Shown here: positions 1 through 13,137 of the stretch, piece by piece
How the letters are laid out: every line of letters begins with the position of its first letter
How positions within the stretch are numbered: position 1 is the first letter of the stretch
Assembly: GCA_013396635.1 (NCBI GenBank)
Contig: WBMW01005466.1
Location: 291,382-355,381 of the forward strand
Length of the DNA: 64,000 bases
Reading direction: 5' to 3'
DNA from: Penelope pileata
Lineage: Eukaryota > Chordata > Aves > Galliformes > Cracidae
Position numbers and translations under genes: made by a program
The notes under the pieces: model-generated
The model's database searches: none
What the model was told of the DNA's origin: nothing
Seen by the model: the letters and a program-made list of their open reading frames with translations, nothing else

Positions 1-3000
1 TTTGTGACAACTCTAAAACCCGTACTCCGTAAGGATTTGATGGCACATCTAGAAAAGTAGAAACATAAATTTAATAGACAGCAGCAACTAGGAAGACCTA
101 AACTAACAGCCTGCTTAGCATCTTGAAGGGAGAAAAAAAATACTGAATGTGATGAAATAATACTTGCTTTGGGTAAACAATTTTAGCTTTCTAAAACAAA
201 GCTGTAAGAAAGCTACATTGATTTTCTTGTATGGTAAGGTTAGGCAAAAATATTTTCCATTTTTATGTGTTTTTTATAATATCTTTTCAATAGCTAACTT
301 TGTCATACCGAAATGTAAATGTTGATTGATTAGTTTGCTTGATATATAATTATGTAAAGGAGAATAACAAACTTAAATCAAATTTAACAGCAGGGACAGT
401 TACAGCTAAACAGATCACTCAGAATCTGAATTCTTCTAAATGAGATTATGACAAGAAACTGTAGAAATCATTTGGACATTTTTATGAAAGTCTGAAATAC
501 AGCTGAACACGTAAGTCTTTCTTTTTTTTTTTTTTTTTTTTATTTGATAGACTGGATTCCAAGCTACTAGCAAGAAATGTTAAAGGAAGGTTTCTCTTTT
601 CAGTTTATGAAATAATTTTCAAAATAGGCCAAAAGAAGCAAATTTTCTCTGAAATCAAAAGCAAGTGCATAGCTTTCAAAATAGAAAAGTAGTACAGACG
701 TAAAGCAGTAGTCTGTACTGTTGAAAAGCTAGATATGAAATAAAGGTGAAAAATTAACCTTAGGGTCAGTACATCTTCAAAAATGTAAACATTATCTTAC
801 TCTAATACTGTATGACCAAACTATCATACAGAAGACAAAAGACTAGCTTTTCTAACTGCCCTAGGTTACAGTTACAAAGAAGTTGTATTGAAGATGCTAG
901 AATGAATTTTAGTTCTGTGGACAGAGGATCAAGGATTTGAAATACTTAAATATTCTCTTCTGATACATTTGACAATGATTTGCATATCTATTTACAGATT
1001 GGACATTATTTTTGTCTCCTTGGTATGAAAAATATGTTTATAAGGACAAGTGAGAGCTGGAGCCAAAGCTGATCATTAGGTCAGTGGGTACTGAACCATT
1101 TACATAAAATGTAGTCTTTATTCAAGGGTTGTCAGGCAGTTGGGAATAAAAAGAGAATCAATCTGAATTTCAGCCAGTACTGGTACCTGAATGAAAATGA
1201 GAAAAAAATTGTTATAAAATAATAAACAATGGGCTTTAGGACACACTCAGCCATGAATTCTCATGAAAAGGACACTTGCCAAAGACATTCTAAAGGGTCA
1301 GATTTATCTAACCTTTCAGTAGTCAGATGCCTCTATTTTCCCAGGAAAATTATATAACGCTTAGCAGAGTTGACTGTCTGAATCATATCTATGAATTCTT
1401 ACAATTAGCATTCCAGAACATAGGTCTCCTGAAACCATTAATGCTTGGTGCTCATTGGGTTAAAAACAGCATAGATTTATTTACATGGATGATTATTTTT
1501 CCTATCTTTTAATTAAAGACACAACTAAGTGACTCCATGAAGTTTAAGATTTGGGCAGAATACAAATCTCATCATGAGGGATTCAAACCCTCAAAAATAT
1601 TCGTATTCCAGGAAACATTCCTGTCACCAGGATGACATAGGATGTCACAGGAAATTTTCACCCTTCTCATTGGAGTTGTATTATTCTGTGGAAACAAATT
1701 CATGATTCATAGTCAGAGCATGGCAGAACGTAACCAAGTATGTTGTGCATCCAGGAGAACAGAGAACTGGGTTTTGAATCTTTTTCTAAAGGGATGCTTA
1801 ATACTTTGCTTAGGTAATCAAGATACCCATACTTTAAACCAAAACTGATCAAAAGGCAGTTTTTTTAAGAAAAGGAAAGCATGTTCAAAAAACCACACAT
1901 TATTTTTACTGTGATCACAAGGAAGAACTAGCTATATGAGTTGCTTGCTAAGTAAGCATTGATCCCAAATTCAGAGGATAAGGATTAGAATCAGACTGTG
2001 ACCCCTATCCTCTAGATTCTCATTACAGCTGAGAGCGCTAATTTTTTTTCCTGTCAGCACCAGTAACTTAAGCACTATCCTACGGTCACATTCTTTGGTC
2101 AGATTCTTAATCCTATGGACAGATTCTTTCACTCTTTCTGACAGGAGTAGGAAAAATCCAGCATAAGTATGCCAGCAAAGCAGTCCAGGACAACAAAATA
2201 AAGCATTACAGCACTGTATGAGAGATATGGCTATCAGTCATGTGGGAAGATGAATATGGCTCTCCAGTAATGAAGATGAATGGCCTTAGCATTTAATTAT
2301 GAGCTAAAAGCTGCTATGGATACCCACAGTATTATGAATAGTTCCTAAACATTTTTATTTCCTTTTCTGTTGTTAAAAGAGTTCAAAATAGAAACAAATT
2401 ATTTTGTATAAGGTTGAATGAGTATTTAATTTCACTGAGATTAGTTTCATGTTTTTGTATGCTCTTTTTATGAGTCAATTCACTGTTATTTCAGTTTGGA
2501 TCAAAACAATTTTTTGGTCAATGGTGTGAATCAAATATACTTTATTTACATATTCACTCTGCTTAAATTTCAAAATGTTAAGGAAATCTCTTTCCCTTGT
2601 GTGTTTATGACTGTATATGATTAACTATTATAAACAAAGCATAGGAAAGTAGACATTCTTAAAGAACCTTATGTTCTCCACTGCAGATTCAAGTATAATT
2701 TCTGCCATATAAAGATAGGTTCCATTTAGTAATAAGCGAAAAATGAAGCTCCAGAGAAAATCTAGTAAAATATTTTGCATAGTTAGCATAATGCAATATG
2801 TTTAAAACTCACTGTGAAATGCATTCACGATACTATTTTACATTTGCATCCCATAATCCAAACTACCCACACATGCGTAGGTAACATGCAATTTTCAGAG
2901 TTGAACTATATCAGCATCTTATTTTAAGAGAAGAATCACTACAAGATAATACAACAGGAGGTACATTCCTAGCCAAAATAAGAAACTAAAAATAACAACT

Positions 3001-6000
3001 CCATTGGGGTAGAATGAAATACCTACTAATCTAATTTGGAAGTCCTCCGTTCAGCATGAATTTGATCATGTAAAGCAAACAGCCCTCTGGTCCTGATCTA
3101 CCTAAACACTTTAGCATTTGAGCGTCTGTCCCTTGCCAGTTGACATTATTTGAAGCATTGCCATGATTTTCGTATTAGAATTGTAAGGCTCTGGCTCAGT
3201 GATTTGCAGGAGTACAGAATAATTTGCAAGGTTGTGTACACTGTAGTCTGCATGTGGAAGGGCACAACAGTGGGTGCTTGTTGTTCTTTTTTCCCCTAAA
3301 ACCAAACCAATCCAATAATTTTTTAAAAGTTTAGCTATAGACAGTGATTACTTTCTCACATCCTGTTATGGACATAAGCTCTGGTAGAAAAAGTACGGTA
3401 GAAAAAGTATGGGATTTATTTCCTTTGATCACTTCGTGATAGTGCTGAAGTAGGTATACGTTCTTTTTCAGAAGTTCCACTGATATCTGTGGTGTCCTTA
3501 TAATGTGATCAAAACAAAGAATAATTGACCAACAGTTCAGCCTTTATATTATAATACTATTAAAAATAAAAAAGTATCAGACATTTAGTCAACGTTGTCC
3601 TCTTTCCACACTATTTCTCTTCTCATGCACAATGTTAAAGTATTACCTAAAAATAAAAGGTAAAAAAGGACCCTGAAGTATTTAGTGTGAAATTGCACTT
3701 AATATATTTTGTATTCAGTGAGTAAAGCTGCTTAGCACAAATGAACTTTATGATGCATTGGCCTAAATTAGGTAGAACTGGTTTACTTCCAAAAATAGTA
3801 TTGCAGATGATAAAGAAATACACAATTATGAGTACATATTTATCTCCACAGCTATGTAAATACTCTTTCAAGTCTATTATGTTTCATCCATCCCATTTAA
3901 TAAATGACCCATCTTTATCACTGGAGATTGTTTTTCAGGCTATTTTTTGTTCATTCTATAGAAGAACATAATCTTTCTTCTGAGAGTTTAGCAGTACAAA
4001 TGGAAGAAAGAAGTGATGCTGTGGGTGTAGGCTGTGGGAGTAGGTTGTGGGGTCAGAGATTTATCTTCCAGTTAGTTCTTGTCTCCTTATCTCCTGTCAA
4101 CATGTTCCTACTACCGTTCTGTAGCTTCCCTGTCTCTGCAACTCTCAGAAAGTAATTATGTCTAAATGCCGAATGCAAATAGTATTAGGACCACAGCAGG
4201 GAAAGAGATGGGAAATCTTGCCTTAATGTCTTTGACTGGGTAGAACCACAAGATTTCTTCTATCAAATCACTGAGGATTCTTGAAAAGTAAGGAATGGAT
4301 TAGGAAACAAGACCACAGCTGGCAAATAAATACATAAAAAGTAAACAAAAATAAGATACATGCACGCAAAGAAAAAAAAAACCTTGCATGTTGACAGTTT
4401 CACTCATATGCTTCTTGAAACTATTATGCTTTTTTTTCTAGTAGAAACACCTTAGCTGATGATACTACAGAAGATGTGCACAGCAAGTTTCTGGATTGAG
4501 ATCTATATTTTAGATCTGTCTATATTTTGTGAAAAAAATAGGGCTTTAGGAAGGAAGCATCATGCTAGAATTTATACCAAAAAAAGAAACCAATCAATCT
4601 TCAAAAATGTCAGTAAGATCCCAGAGCACTGTTTTGGCACAGAACATGACTATCTTTTTTATTACGTTATTTTCCGGGGAGAATGAATTCCTATTTGATT
4701 TTATTTTGTCTATGTGAAAACAGGAATATATGGAGAAATAAGGAATCCATTAACCAGACCCAAAGACAAAACCAGACATCAAAAATCCAGATTAATAAAC
4801 TGTTAAATTTGTGCTGTAGTTCTTGTCACTTATGGATCAACCTTATCATATCTTGAATAGGAATTGATTCCAAAAACAGGTTAAAGAATGTAATATCTGT
4901 GAAGTTCATTTATTGCCTTTCACGGGCATTCTTTAACTCATAATTATTCCTCATCTTCACTGACTTTCTGTGTATACAGGATGCTTAAGATAGACTTGAT
5001 TAAACAAAGTAGAAATGAGAATTTTCAATATCTAATGACATCACAGAATGCATTTTAATTTTGCTTTTTGATTCCCTGTAACAATACTTCAGAAAGGAAC
5101 CAGATACAGCATCTCTCATTTCTTTATGTCATCACCTCTAAATGCTGTAAAATGCTTGTTGTTCTATAGTATACTGTGCAAAACACCTAAGGGTTGAATT
5201 GGCAAGACAAGCTTGAAATTCATCATCAGAGCTCTATGATGTAGCTAATTTGCAAACTATATGCGCTTCCTATTGGTGACGTTTCTGCCAGCAGTTTCAC
5301 CTGTTAACTAAGTCACTGTAAGTATCTGTGCTGAAATGAGAATCTAGATTTCATCAAAAATGAAAGTATCCTCCTAGGTGAAAAGACTGACAGAAAGACT
5401 GAAGCAAAAATAGTTGACTATTTACCTGAATTGACTGTTCACCTGAAATTTTAACCCCTTTGCTGTCCCAGAATAGAGGAAAGAGGGGGAAAGGGAAGGC
5501 TAGAGTGAATAAGGCCATGAAAGCCTCACAAATGAATGATGGTTTACATTTAGGGGCTCTGGATTCAGTTAATCTTTATACTGCTACATGCAAAATACAC
5601 ATCCTCATTTAAAGAAAAAAATTAATTTGAAAAAATCCTGTTCTGCTGTGTCACAACCTTAACACATGCCCTTTTAAGATAATAAATTTATTCCAACTTA
5701 ATAATAGATTATCAATGGCCATACAATTTTCTACCCAAAAGCATTTGAAATAACAACACTGAGGTCTCAAAAAAATGAAAAATGATTTACTTGTTTATAC
5801 CATCTCCCTACATACTGATAATTCACATTAACTATGACTAAACTAGATCTGGGCAAATCTAGGAATATCTGTGCTCACCTCAGGCTCTGAAAGCCATTGG
5901 GACAATCTCCCAAGCTCACCTGGCTTGTCATAGACTAAGCCTGTCATAGAGAAAAAACAGAGTATAAGTAGACTTCTAAAATAAATATAGTGGATGTGAT

Positions 6001-9000
6001 GTGAGGTAATTCATTTGCAGTGGCAAGCAATGGAAAAGACTGTGGTTCTTTTTATATTTTACATGTTACTCACACAGCAATATAAATGCTAAAGCAATGA
6101 AAAAATATGATGTCACTTGTGGTATTTTTAAGAGTTAAAAAGAGTTAAAAAGGTGTGCTGAGCACACCTGAACAGGCTACAAGACTGGACTGAAGATTCT
6201 CAGCATTTTGCAAGTAATGGTCAGAACCTTTCAGTGTGAAACCTTGAATATGTAACAGTTCAATTGCTTTGAAAGGTTTAAATGACAATATTTGGAGTTC
6301 AGGCTAATTTAGTAGCCTTGTATAATTAGAGTGAACAGGTATAGTTCTCCTGTCGTACAAAATGGCACGGTGGCAAATGTAAATTTTGAAATAAATCTTC
6401 TTCTGTCACTAATAAGCCTAATTTCCTAAGGAAGGCAAAAGAAATAAATGGCATTGTGCCTTATGATCACTTTTCAGCTGGCAGAAAACTAAAACAAATG
6501 GCAGCTTGAATCTGCTGAAAGCCAACCAAAGCAGAAAAATGGAACGAAACATGAAGCAACAAGTCATTCCTGCAGAATTTTAAGAGAAAACAATTCAGTA
6601 AAACGATTGTTATTTATAAAATTTACCCTAGCAGGATACTTTGCTTAATACTATTTCCCAGCTGGAAATAGTATTTATTTTTCTCTGACAGATCCATTAT
6701 AAAAGTATGTTATGCCTCAGCGTTAGTACTCACAATCAAAGCCAGAAGGAAATCCAGCCTGTATTTAAACGCATGAAAAAGTTTTATAGGCTTTTTAATA
6801 TGGGAAATATCAGTCATTACAACTTCCTAATTTACTGAAGTAAAACAACAAAGGTAGTAAAACTAGGAAGAAAGTTGAATTTAACATTTTATTCCTGTAA
6901 TCATTACGATGGTTTTATGCTCTATCTCCCTGGCTATTTTTCATTTCCAGTTGATTCTAGCTTAAATACACAACTTAATACAGTGAACTACATTTGCTAT
7001 TTGCTGGCTTTTCTTTTCCTCCTTCCCCTGGAAAAGTCTTTTTAGGTACAAATGCTAACATTGTAAATCTTTCAGAACTGTGAATGTTACGCATTACGCT
7101 ACTGTAAGCAGTACCTAGCACAATGGAGTCCCAACACCCCCAAACCAGTATCTCCAACCTCAGACAAATACTACACTAAAATAACATATTAGGGACACAT
7201 GCTCACTATAATTACTACAAAATATGAGTTTATTCTATCTTCTATTTCATTTCATGTTGTAGAATGTCCACATATAGCTAATGCTTAACATAATAAATTC
7301 CCATAATTCTTTGTTACCCTTTCATTACATATACATTAGTTTACCTTTATTTGTTTATAACTCCAGTAAATAAGTTTCTAAGGTGCTGATAAAGCTTTCT
7401 GTAGAATTGACTGAAAAATGTTAAACAAACTGTTGTAAAAATAGAGAATAGTAAGCTGTTTGAAAACCAATCAGTAACATTTCTAATATAGCTGTGTTAA
7501 AAAGCCAAACCAGTTTGTATGGAGTTATTTGCTCTCATTTGCATTTCCAGGTGCTCTCCTGTGAGAATTAGCTGAAATAAAATGCATAGTCAAAATATCA
7601 TATTATTTTTCAATTAATAATGAGAATTGTTTTGTATTAAAATTATTTATAAAATCAGAAAATAAATTTATAGCTAAAATAATCATCATGTAGTATCACT
7701 GAGTTTTGATGTGTTACTGTTTTACAAATCTAAGAAAAATCAAGCAGTTATAAAATATCTACTGAGATGCTAACATATGTATACACATCTTTATGGAAAA
7801 ATAGTGCTCAGCAGTAAACAGAATCTGACTGCCTCTGTTCCCATAGGCACAATTGCTCCATTTTCTCACCTTCTTTTGTCCCAAGAGGTAAGACAGGTAA
7901 GATACCTGAAGGATTTTTCCTTCCATTTCCTAAGATATTTGTTCATGGCTTTAAAAAAGACTTCTAGTGGCACGTTTTCTGTTTTCAAGAGTAATTGAGA
8001 AATCATTCTTAGCAGATTTCATATTGCCCTTCTACTGCTTTTCTCTTCCAGTGAAGCCTTGAATGTATCACGCCTTAGAGATGATACTCCAGAGGCCAAT
8101 GTAGCACTTAGCACACCAGAACAACAAGAAGAGCAAATGCTGATGCTAAATCAAGATGCATGTGTTCCCCCACAGAGAAAGGGAGGCTGAAGAGAAATAG
8201 ATGTAACCTGACTAGAATTAGGAGATTAGGTGGAGTCCTTTACTTGGATGAATTTAATACAACTCTGCAAATTCTATGCCAGTCATGAACATTTACAAAA
8301 TCAGGTCCTGAGTTTTTAGAGGGCTGAACCTATTTTCTAAATTAAATAAAAGCAAAAATAATATGTTGATAACGGCTATAATTTACCTATTCAAATCAAG
8401 ACCAGCTTCCTTTAAGTCTTGAGATGTATGAGTCTCTGTGAGTCTTAAGAGACAGAATAGATGGTAGAGAAGTTAGCTAAAACTTAGAGCTTTTTTATTA
8501 CTACTTCAATTTTGAACATGACAGGGAATATTCATTTTGTATACTTAAAGCCACATGTAGTACTAATGAACTGTTATAATTTTAGTATTTTTATGAAAAC
8601 TCAAGTTTTTCAAAGCTGTAAACAATTTATATCTAAGAAATCTTTCGATTAACAACTATTTTTTATAACTCTTGAGAAACTAAAAGCAAACAATTACCAT
8701 ATTGAGCAGTATTGCAAAAATTAAAATACTGGGTAGCGTAGAAGAGGTTCCCTATGACTAGATGTGCATTTCAGCAATGCACCCAGAAAGCTCCTACTAG
8801 TAGGGCTCTAAAGAGTTTATTTTATTATTTCAAGAAATATAACCAAAAGCTGCAGCTGGAACATTCAAGATCATAAAAAAATATACAAGTCCTACTTTAA
8901 AAAAAAATACAAGACTGGAAGTGTTCTAATCCTTATTTCTACCTTTGCACTTCAAATGTACCAGCCAGCTTGGCACTACAGTATGACCTCAAAGTTCCAT

Positions 9001-9791
9001 GATGAAAAGGATCCATAACAACACATCACAAGGGATGCACAGCTTTCAGCTTCACTGTACTTCTGTTACTGTAAAGTACATTATAACTCCATACACATCA
9101 TTAAAGCTGGAACAATTTCTATCACCTAAGAATGCAGATCTATCCACATGCTGGGAGATCTCAAAGCTTGCTGAAAAAGTGTTGGTCCATACCACAACAA
9201 AGTATCATTGAAAGAAAAGCTAAGAGGCTCTCATTTACTCTCAGTTAATAGTTAACTCTGCCGAAGAACAAATATACGGTCATATTTTTCTATTTGTATG
9301 AACAATGATAGATGAACCTAAAAACATTCAGAAATTCCCTAACAATTGGTTCTAGAACATTTCAGAGATTAAATTAATTCAATCTAGCACGCTAAGTCAA
9401 ATTCTGCTTTTAAATGACTAGAACTGCAAATGATAGAAAGTTTTTGCTGAAGTTTTTCAATCTTTTCTCATCCTTGGTTTCTCAAGAAACTACAAAGGAG
9501 AAAAAGGAAAAAGCCTTTCCTAATTCTTTTTTATTTTTACTACCCGAAATGTTTTCAATTTTCAGAGGGACTTAAAATGAAATCCAAAGATTCATACTCT
9601 GAGGGAATTGGCTTATTTTGCTTTGTACTGCTACAAAGAAAAATCCTCTAAAACTAGTAGTTTTAGAGGATTAAAATTAACTGCAAACATTCTATTGGGA
9701 TAAAATAAATGAGAAGAAGTGTGTCCAAACTTTATTTTGATGAAAATGGAAAAAAGATTTAAATAAACTTAGAAACAATTTTTTAACTTAC
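1..9791 (-). other. NCAM2: NCAM2 intron after Ig5 (partial)
   Basis: AT-rich intronic sequence with no supported exon, gene or clear transposon. Small items only: a 20-T run near 522-541, a 15-bp tandem repeat at about 3384-3413, an agagttaaaa doublet near 6130, and the hairpin at 9642-9672. The short open frames here have no recognisable domains and look like chance. Confidence 0.8.
9642..9672. repeat. Perfect 14-bp inverted repeat with 3-nt loop
   Basis: The arms at 9642-9655 and 9659-9672 are exact reverse complements (aatcctctaaaact / agttttagaggatt) around the loop agt. In the NCAM2 pre-mRNA the hairpin would sit about 120 nt downstream of the Ig5 donor. No terminal-repeat element is visible around it. 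The function is unknown. Confidence 0.9.
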
Positions 9792-9888
9792 CAGCTTGAC
9801 CAAGTGTGTACTCCTGATATCTTGTTCCTATTCTGTTTGTGGCTGTACAATTATATCGTCCAAAATCACTGTCAGACGTAGGAGCAAT
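9792..9888 (-). CDS. NCAM2: NCAM2 exon, second half of Ig domain 5
   Basis: This 97-nt exon starts in phase 0 with [10 protein letters not shown], has the second Ig5 cysteine in [12 protein letters not shown], and ends [10 protein letters not shown] plus the G of an Asp codon that would open the linker to the first fibronectin type III domain. The acceptor is cattttaaag and the donor GCTG|gtaagt. NCT is a weak potential glycosylation site. It is the last exon in the window. I looked for the following FN3 exon between 9791 and 1 and saw none, so the next intron is at least 9.8 kb long. A perfect 14-bp hairpin lies about 120 nt past its donor. Confidence 0.95.
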
Positions 9889-11343
9889 CTTTAAAATGAA
9901 TATAATTTGTAAATATCACTTTCTAGTCAAGTGAAGTTCTTATAAAAAATCAGAAATGCAAATATGTTCTGCTTAACCAATATGTAGATGTGTTCTTACT
10001 TCAGCCTATTTAGTGTATTCCTCAAAATACAGATCTAAATTCATAATTTTTCATGTTAAACTCCTCCTTTTCAAATTGAAATGTGGAAACCAAATAATGT
10101 AAAATGCTAACTTTACTCATTTTTATAATTTCACTTCTGAACAAGGAAGGAAAAAATCTAGTAAGTTGCACATTTGCTCACAAATCTGAACATTTACAGT
10201 TAATTCCTGTAAGAGTTACAGGAAGTAGAAAATGACTTGCTATCGTAGACTATTTCTCATCAGATAAATGAATGTAGTTATCAACATATGACATTTATTT
10301 TAAAATTTTGTGTGTCATTATACTCTTCTGACATTGTATTAGATAGTGACACACATTCTCTCTGTTCTGCCCCATTTCCCATGGGATAATCACATAACTT
10401 CTCACAGAAAACTAGACACTTCTATTACAAATAATGTTTTGTTTTTTTTTTTTCCAAAAGCAACAACAAAACAACATACAGTAAATTTCAAGAAGTTCAT
10501 TGATTGAACTTTAGGAAAAAGACATTGTACACCTCTTGCTCGGGATCTGATGTAGGTCCCCGGCTCAGAACAGCCTTGTAGCTTCTGAACCATTTTCCTA
10601 TGGCAATTGAGAAAGCTAATTCCCTCAACACTTCTTACATTCAGTGAGAAGAGAGTATGTAGTCACTGTAAAAGGTGAGACCAAGAATGGAGACAGTGGT
10701 TACAGATACCACTGTGAAGTAATTTAAAGACCATGACTTGCTTTACATTAGTGCTCAGTAGTTCACTGTTTAGTCAAGATAATACAGTAGTTGGATAATT
10801 AAAGTCCATTCTTTGTCTTCTGCCTTTCTTGGGTTTTGTTCTTAAGTGTATATCTGACATAAAAGAAAGGAGCTTAGTTCTTAATTTCTCAATGCTTCTG
10901 TGACAAAAAAAATCACCATCAAAGCCAAGTGCAGTTTTTTATCACTTTACTCTTTGGTCTTGACTAAAGCCACATATATAGTTTTGTATATACCAAGTAC
11001 CTTCCAGTTAGTTGCTGCATGTTTTAATTTCAACCTGATAGTTTAATTTCATATTTATGTATTTATTTACTTGCAACAAATGCAAGTTGCATTAGTGTTC
11101 ACTGCAGATGGAAAATTGAATACGAGCCATGTAAATTAGGTTTATTTTCTAACTGTTCACAAGAAATGTGGAGATAAATCAGATCATACGTTTTATTTTG
11201 TATTGTATTGTTTTCTTTTTAAGGGCTTTACTTATTAGATTGCAAATCTTATCCTTAAGCATGATGCATAATATTTGCAATGGCACCAAACTGAAAAAGA
11301 AATTAATTAATGGCCCACTATTGATTTCCATTTTAAGCCTTAC
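9889..11343 (-). other. NCAM2: NCAM2 intron inside Ig5
   Basis: A 1455-nt phase-0 intron, the shortest in the window. It is AT-rich, and I see no repeat family or extra exon in it. The donor is gtaagg and the acceptor aaag, read on the minus strand. Confidence 0.9.
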
Positions 11344-11531
11344 CTCTAGAATCAGCTTCCTTCCTGCACTGTAAGTCTTCAGATGTGTTGTATTTTTTAC
11401 TGGTAGAACTAATTTTCCTCTTCTCCACTGAACTGAGGCAGATGGATTTGCTAGCACTTCACATGTTATATTGATAGGATTGCCTTCCCAAGAGTAATAC
11501 ATGGTTTGATTTGACAGAAATATTGGAGCGT
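11344..11531 (-). CDS. NCAM2: NCAM2 exon, first half of Ig domain 5
   Basis: This 188-nt exon completes the Tyr codon (T|AC) and reads [19 protein letters not shown], then INITCEV with the first Ig5 cysteine and [11 protein letters not shown] with the core tryptophan. It ends SAGRKLILE in phase 0. Three potential N-glycosylation sites lie in it: NQT, NIT and NTT. The acceptor is a T-rich tract ending ttccag; the donor is GAG|gtaagg. The open frame runs on past both splice sites, but those parts do not resemble NCAM2, whereas the spliced product does. It pairs with 9888-9792, across the shortest intron here (1455 nt), to make Ig5. Confidence 0.97.
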
Positions 11532-12622
11532 CTGGAAAAAAAAAAAAAGATGTAATACACAAATATGAATATGTTAACTGCTTTAGTAAAACAAGCTATA
11601 TAACCTTATTGAAGTATTACTGTTCTAGAAATTTTAATTGAATGTTGTTTCAATTTATTACTAACCATGAGAAGAACAGTATAAAACCCAGAGTTTCTAG
11701 AGCCCTAATTTTCACAGGTTTCTCCTCTGCTGAGATTGTTTCAGCTGAAATTCTCAGTAAGAGAATATCTACTAATTGTATTTAACATTAGGCAACATCA
11801 GTCCCTTCAAAGATGTGTCTCAGAAATGACAAAGATTGTTTCTTGTCAAGGATGAGAAACTCTTCAGCAAGACCTGTGTGTGACAAATGGAGGTGCACTA
11901 TGAAACTTGTATATATAAGCTGTTCAGTGGTTGAATTTATAGGGTCTTGTTTTGCCATAGAGAAATTACATTAACTCTCCGAATGTTCACAAATATCTAA
12001 GAGTTTCACCCATTTCCCATTAGAATTACCTTACACCTTATGAAATCTTTCTAAAGGAAGATGCTTAGCTGTGTGAATAAACATAGAAGAAAAGAAACCT
12101 AGAAGAAAAACAAACAAAAATAGAAAGAAAATAGAATTCCTAAAATATTGCCTATTTCAGATAAAATATTGTACGTATCAGTACACTTTCTATTTAGGAT
12201 AATCTTCATACCAGTTCTATAGGAAATCATAAAGCTTCAGAAAACTAAAAGATGGTGCATCTTCCTTACAAACCAGCTTGTAAATGGCTGTTAAACATGC
12301 AGCCAAACACTGAATCAGATAGGGAGAAAATTTCTGCTTTGTGAACTAATTATAATTTTCAGATCACAATGCCTGCAGTGACAAGGCTATTCCATTCCAC
12401 ACAGTTTCCCTGGACAATAGAAACAGTTTGATGGTCTCCAGAAAATGAGAGGGAGGGAGTGGTTCTTTTGCTGCTCTTCTGCCTCTGTCTTGAGTAACAC
12501 AAAATGTGACTACTACACAGCAGATTTTAGATAAGCTTTATCCTCCATAATGTACAATTTCTCAAGATAAGTTCACCTTGCCCATGAACACTGGCATGAA
12601 TGTGAAATGTACAAAGATGCTC

Positions 12623-13137
12623 TGTTGGAACCCAACTATATGGAAAATTACAGATCACAGCCTGAACAGGGTACTAGCCCGTGAGAAAGGGCCTGTGTTA
12701 GCTTGGGAATACAGGTATGCAGCCTTGGCCTGTGCATCTGCATGTAGCTAGTTGTAAGCTTGTTTGTGAGAAAAGTGCTCTGTTTCTGTAAGCAAGTACC
12801 CTTGTTTTGTGTGAATGATCTTGTTTACTCAGATCTGTACTTGTCTCCCACTACTACATAAATGGCCACAATACCACAAGAGGCCCCCCCTCTCCTCCTT
12901 GCCTCTGGCCAAACCCTGCTGCTGAACCCTTGCCGGCTTGCCGCTGCCAGCATCCCCTATCGGCGATCCCACTGCCTGCCCGCCGGCACCGGCACCCCTA
13001 TTGGCACAGACTACCTGGCAGCCTCTCCGGTATCGTGAGTACCCCGCTATTAAACTGATGAATCTGAGCTCACCTCCAAGTGCTTTCCTTGGAAATGGTG
13101 AACCTTAAAGCAGAAGCACTGTCACTTTTGTGCAACA
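12623..13137 (+). mobile_element. Solo LTR of an avian endogenous retrovirus
   Basis: The element begins TGTTGGAAC and ends TGCAACA, so its ends form the short inverted repeat TGTTG/CAACA typical of retroviral LTRs. It is much richer in G+C than its surroundings, especially at 12880-13030. It contains a TATA-like cataaat near 12858 and an ATTAAA polyadenylation signal at 13049-13054, in the expected order for the + strand. No internal retroviral genes and no second LTR are present, so it is a solo LTR. I could not find a clean target-site duplication. It is antisense to NCAM2. Confidence 0.7.

Noticed and set aside
11179..11343. Extension of the Ig5 open frame past the donor
   Set aside because: A good gtaagg donor lies at 11343, and the sequence beyond it does not resemble NCAM2, while the spliced continuation at 9888 does.
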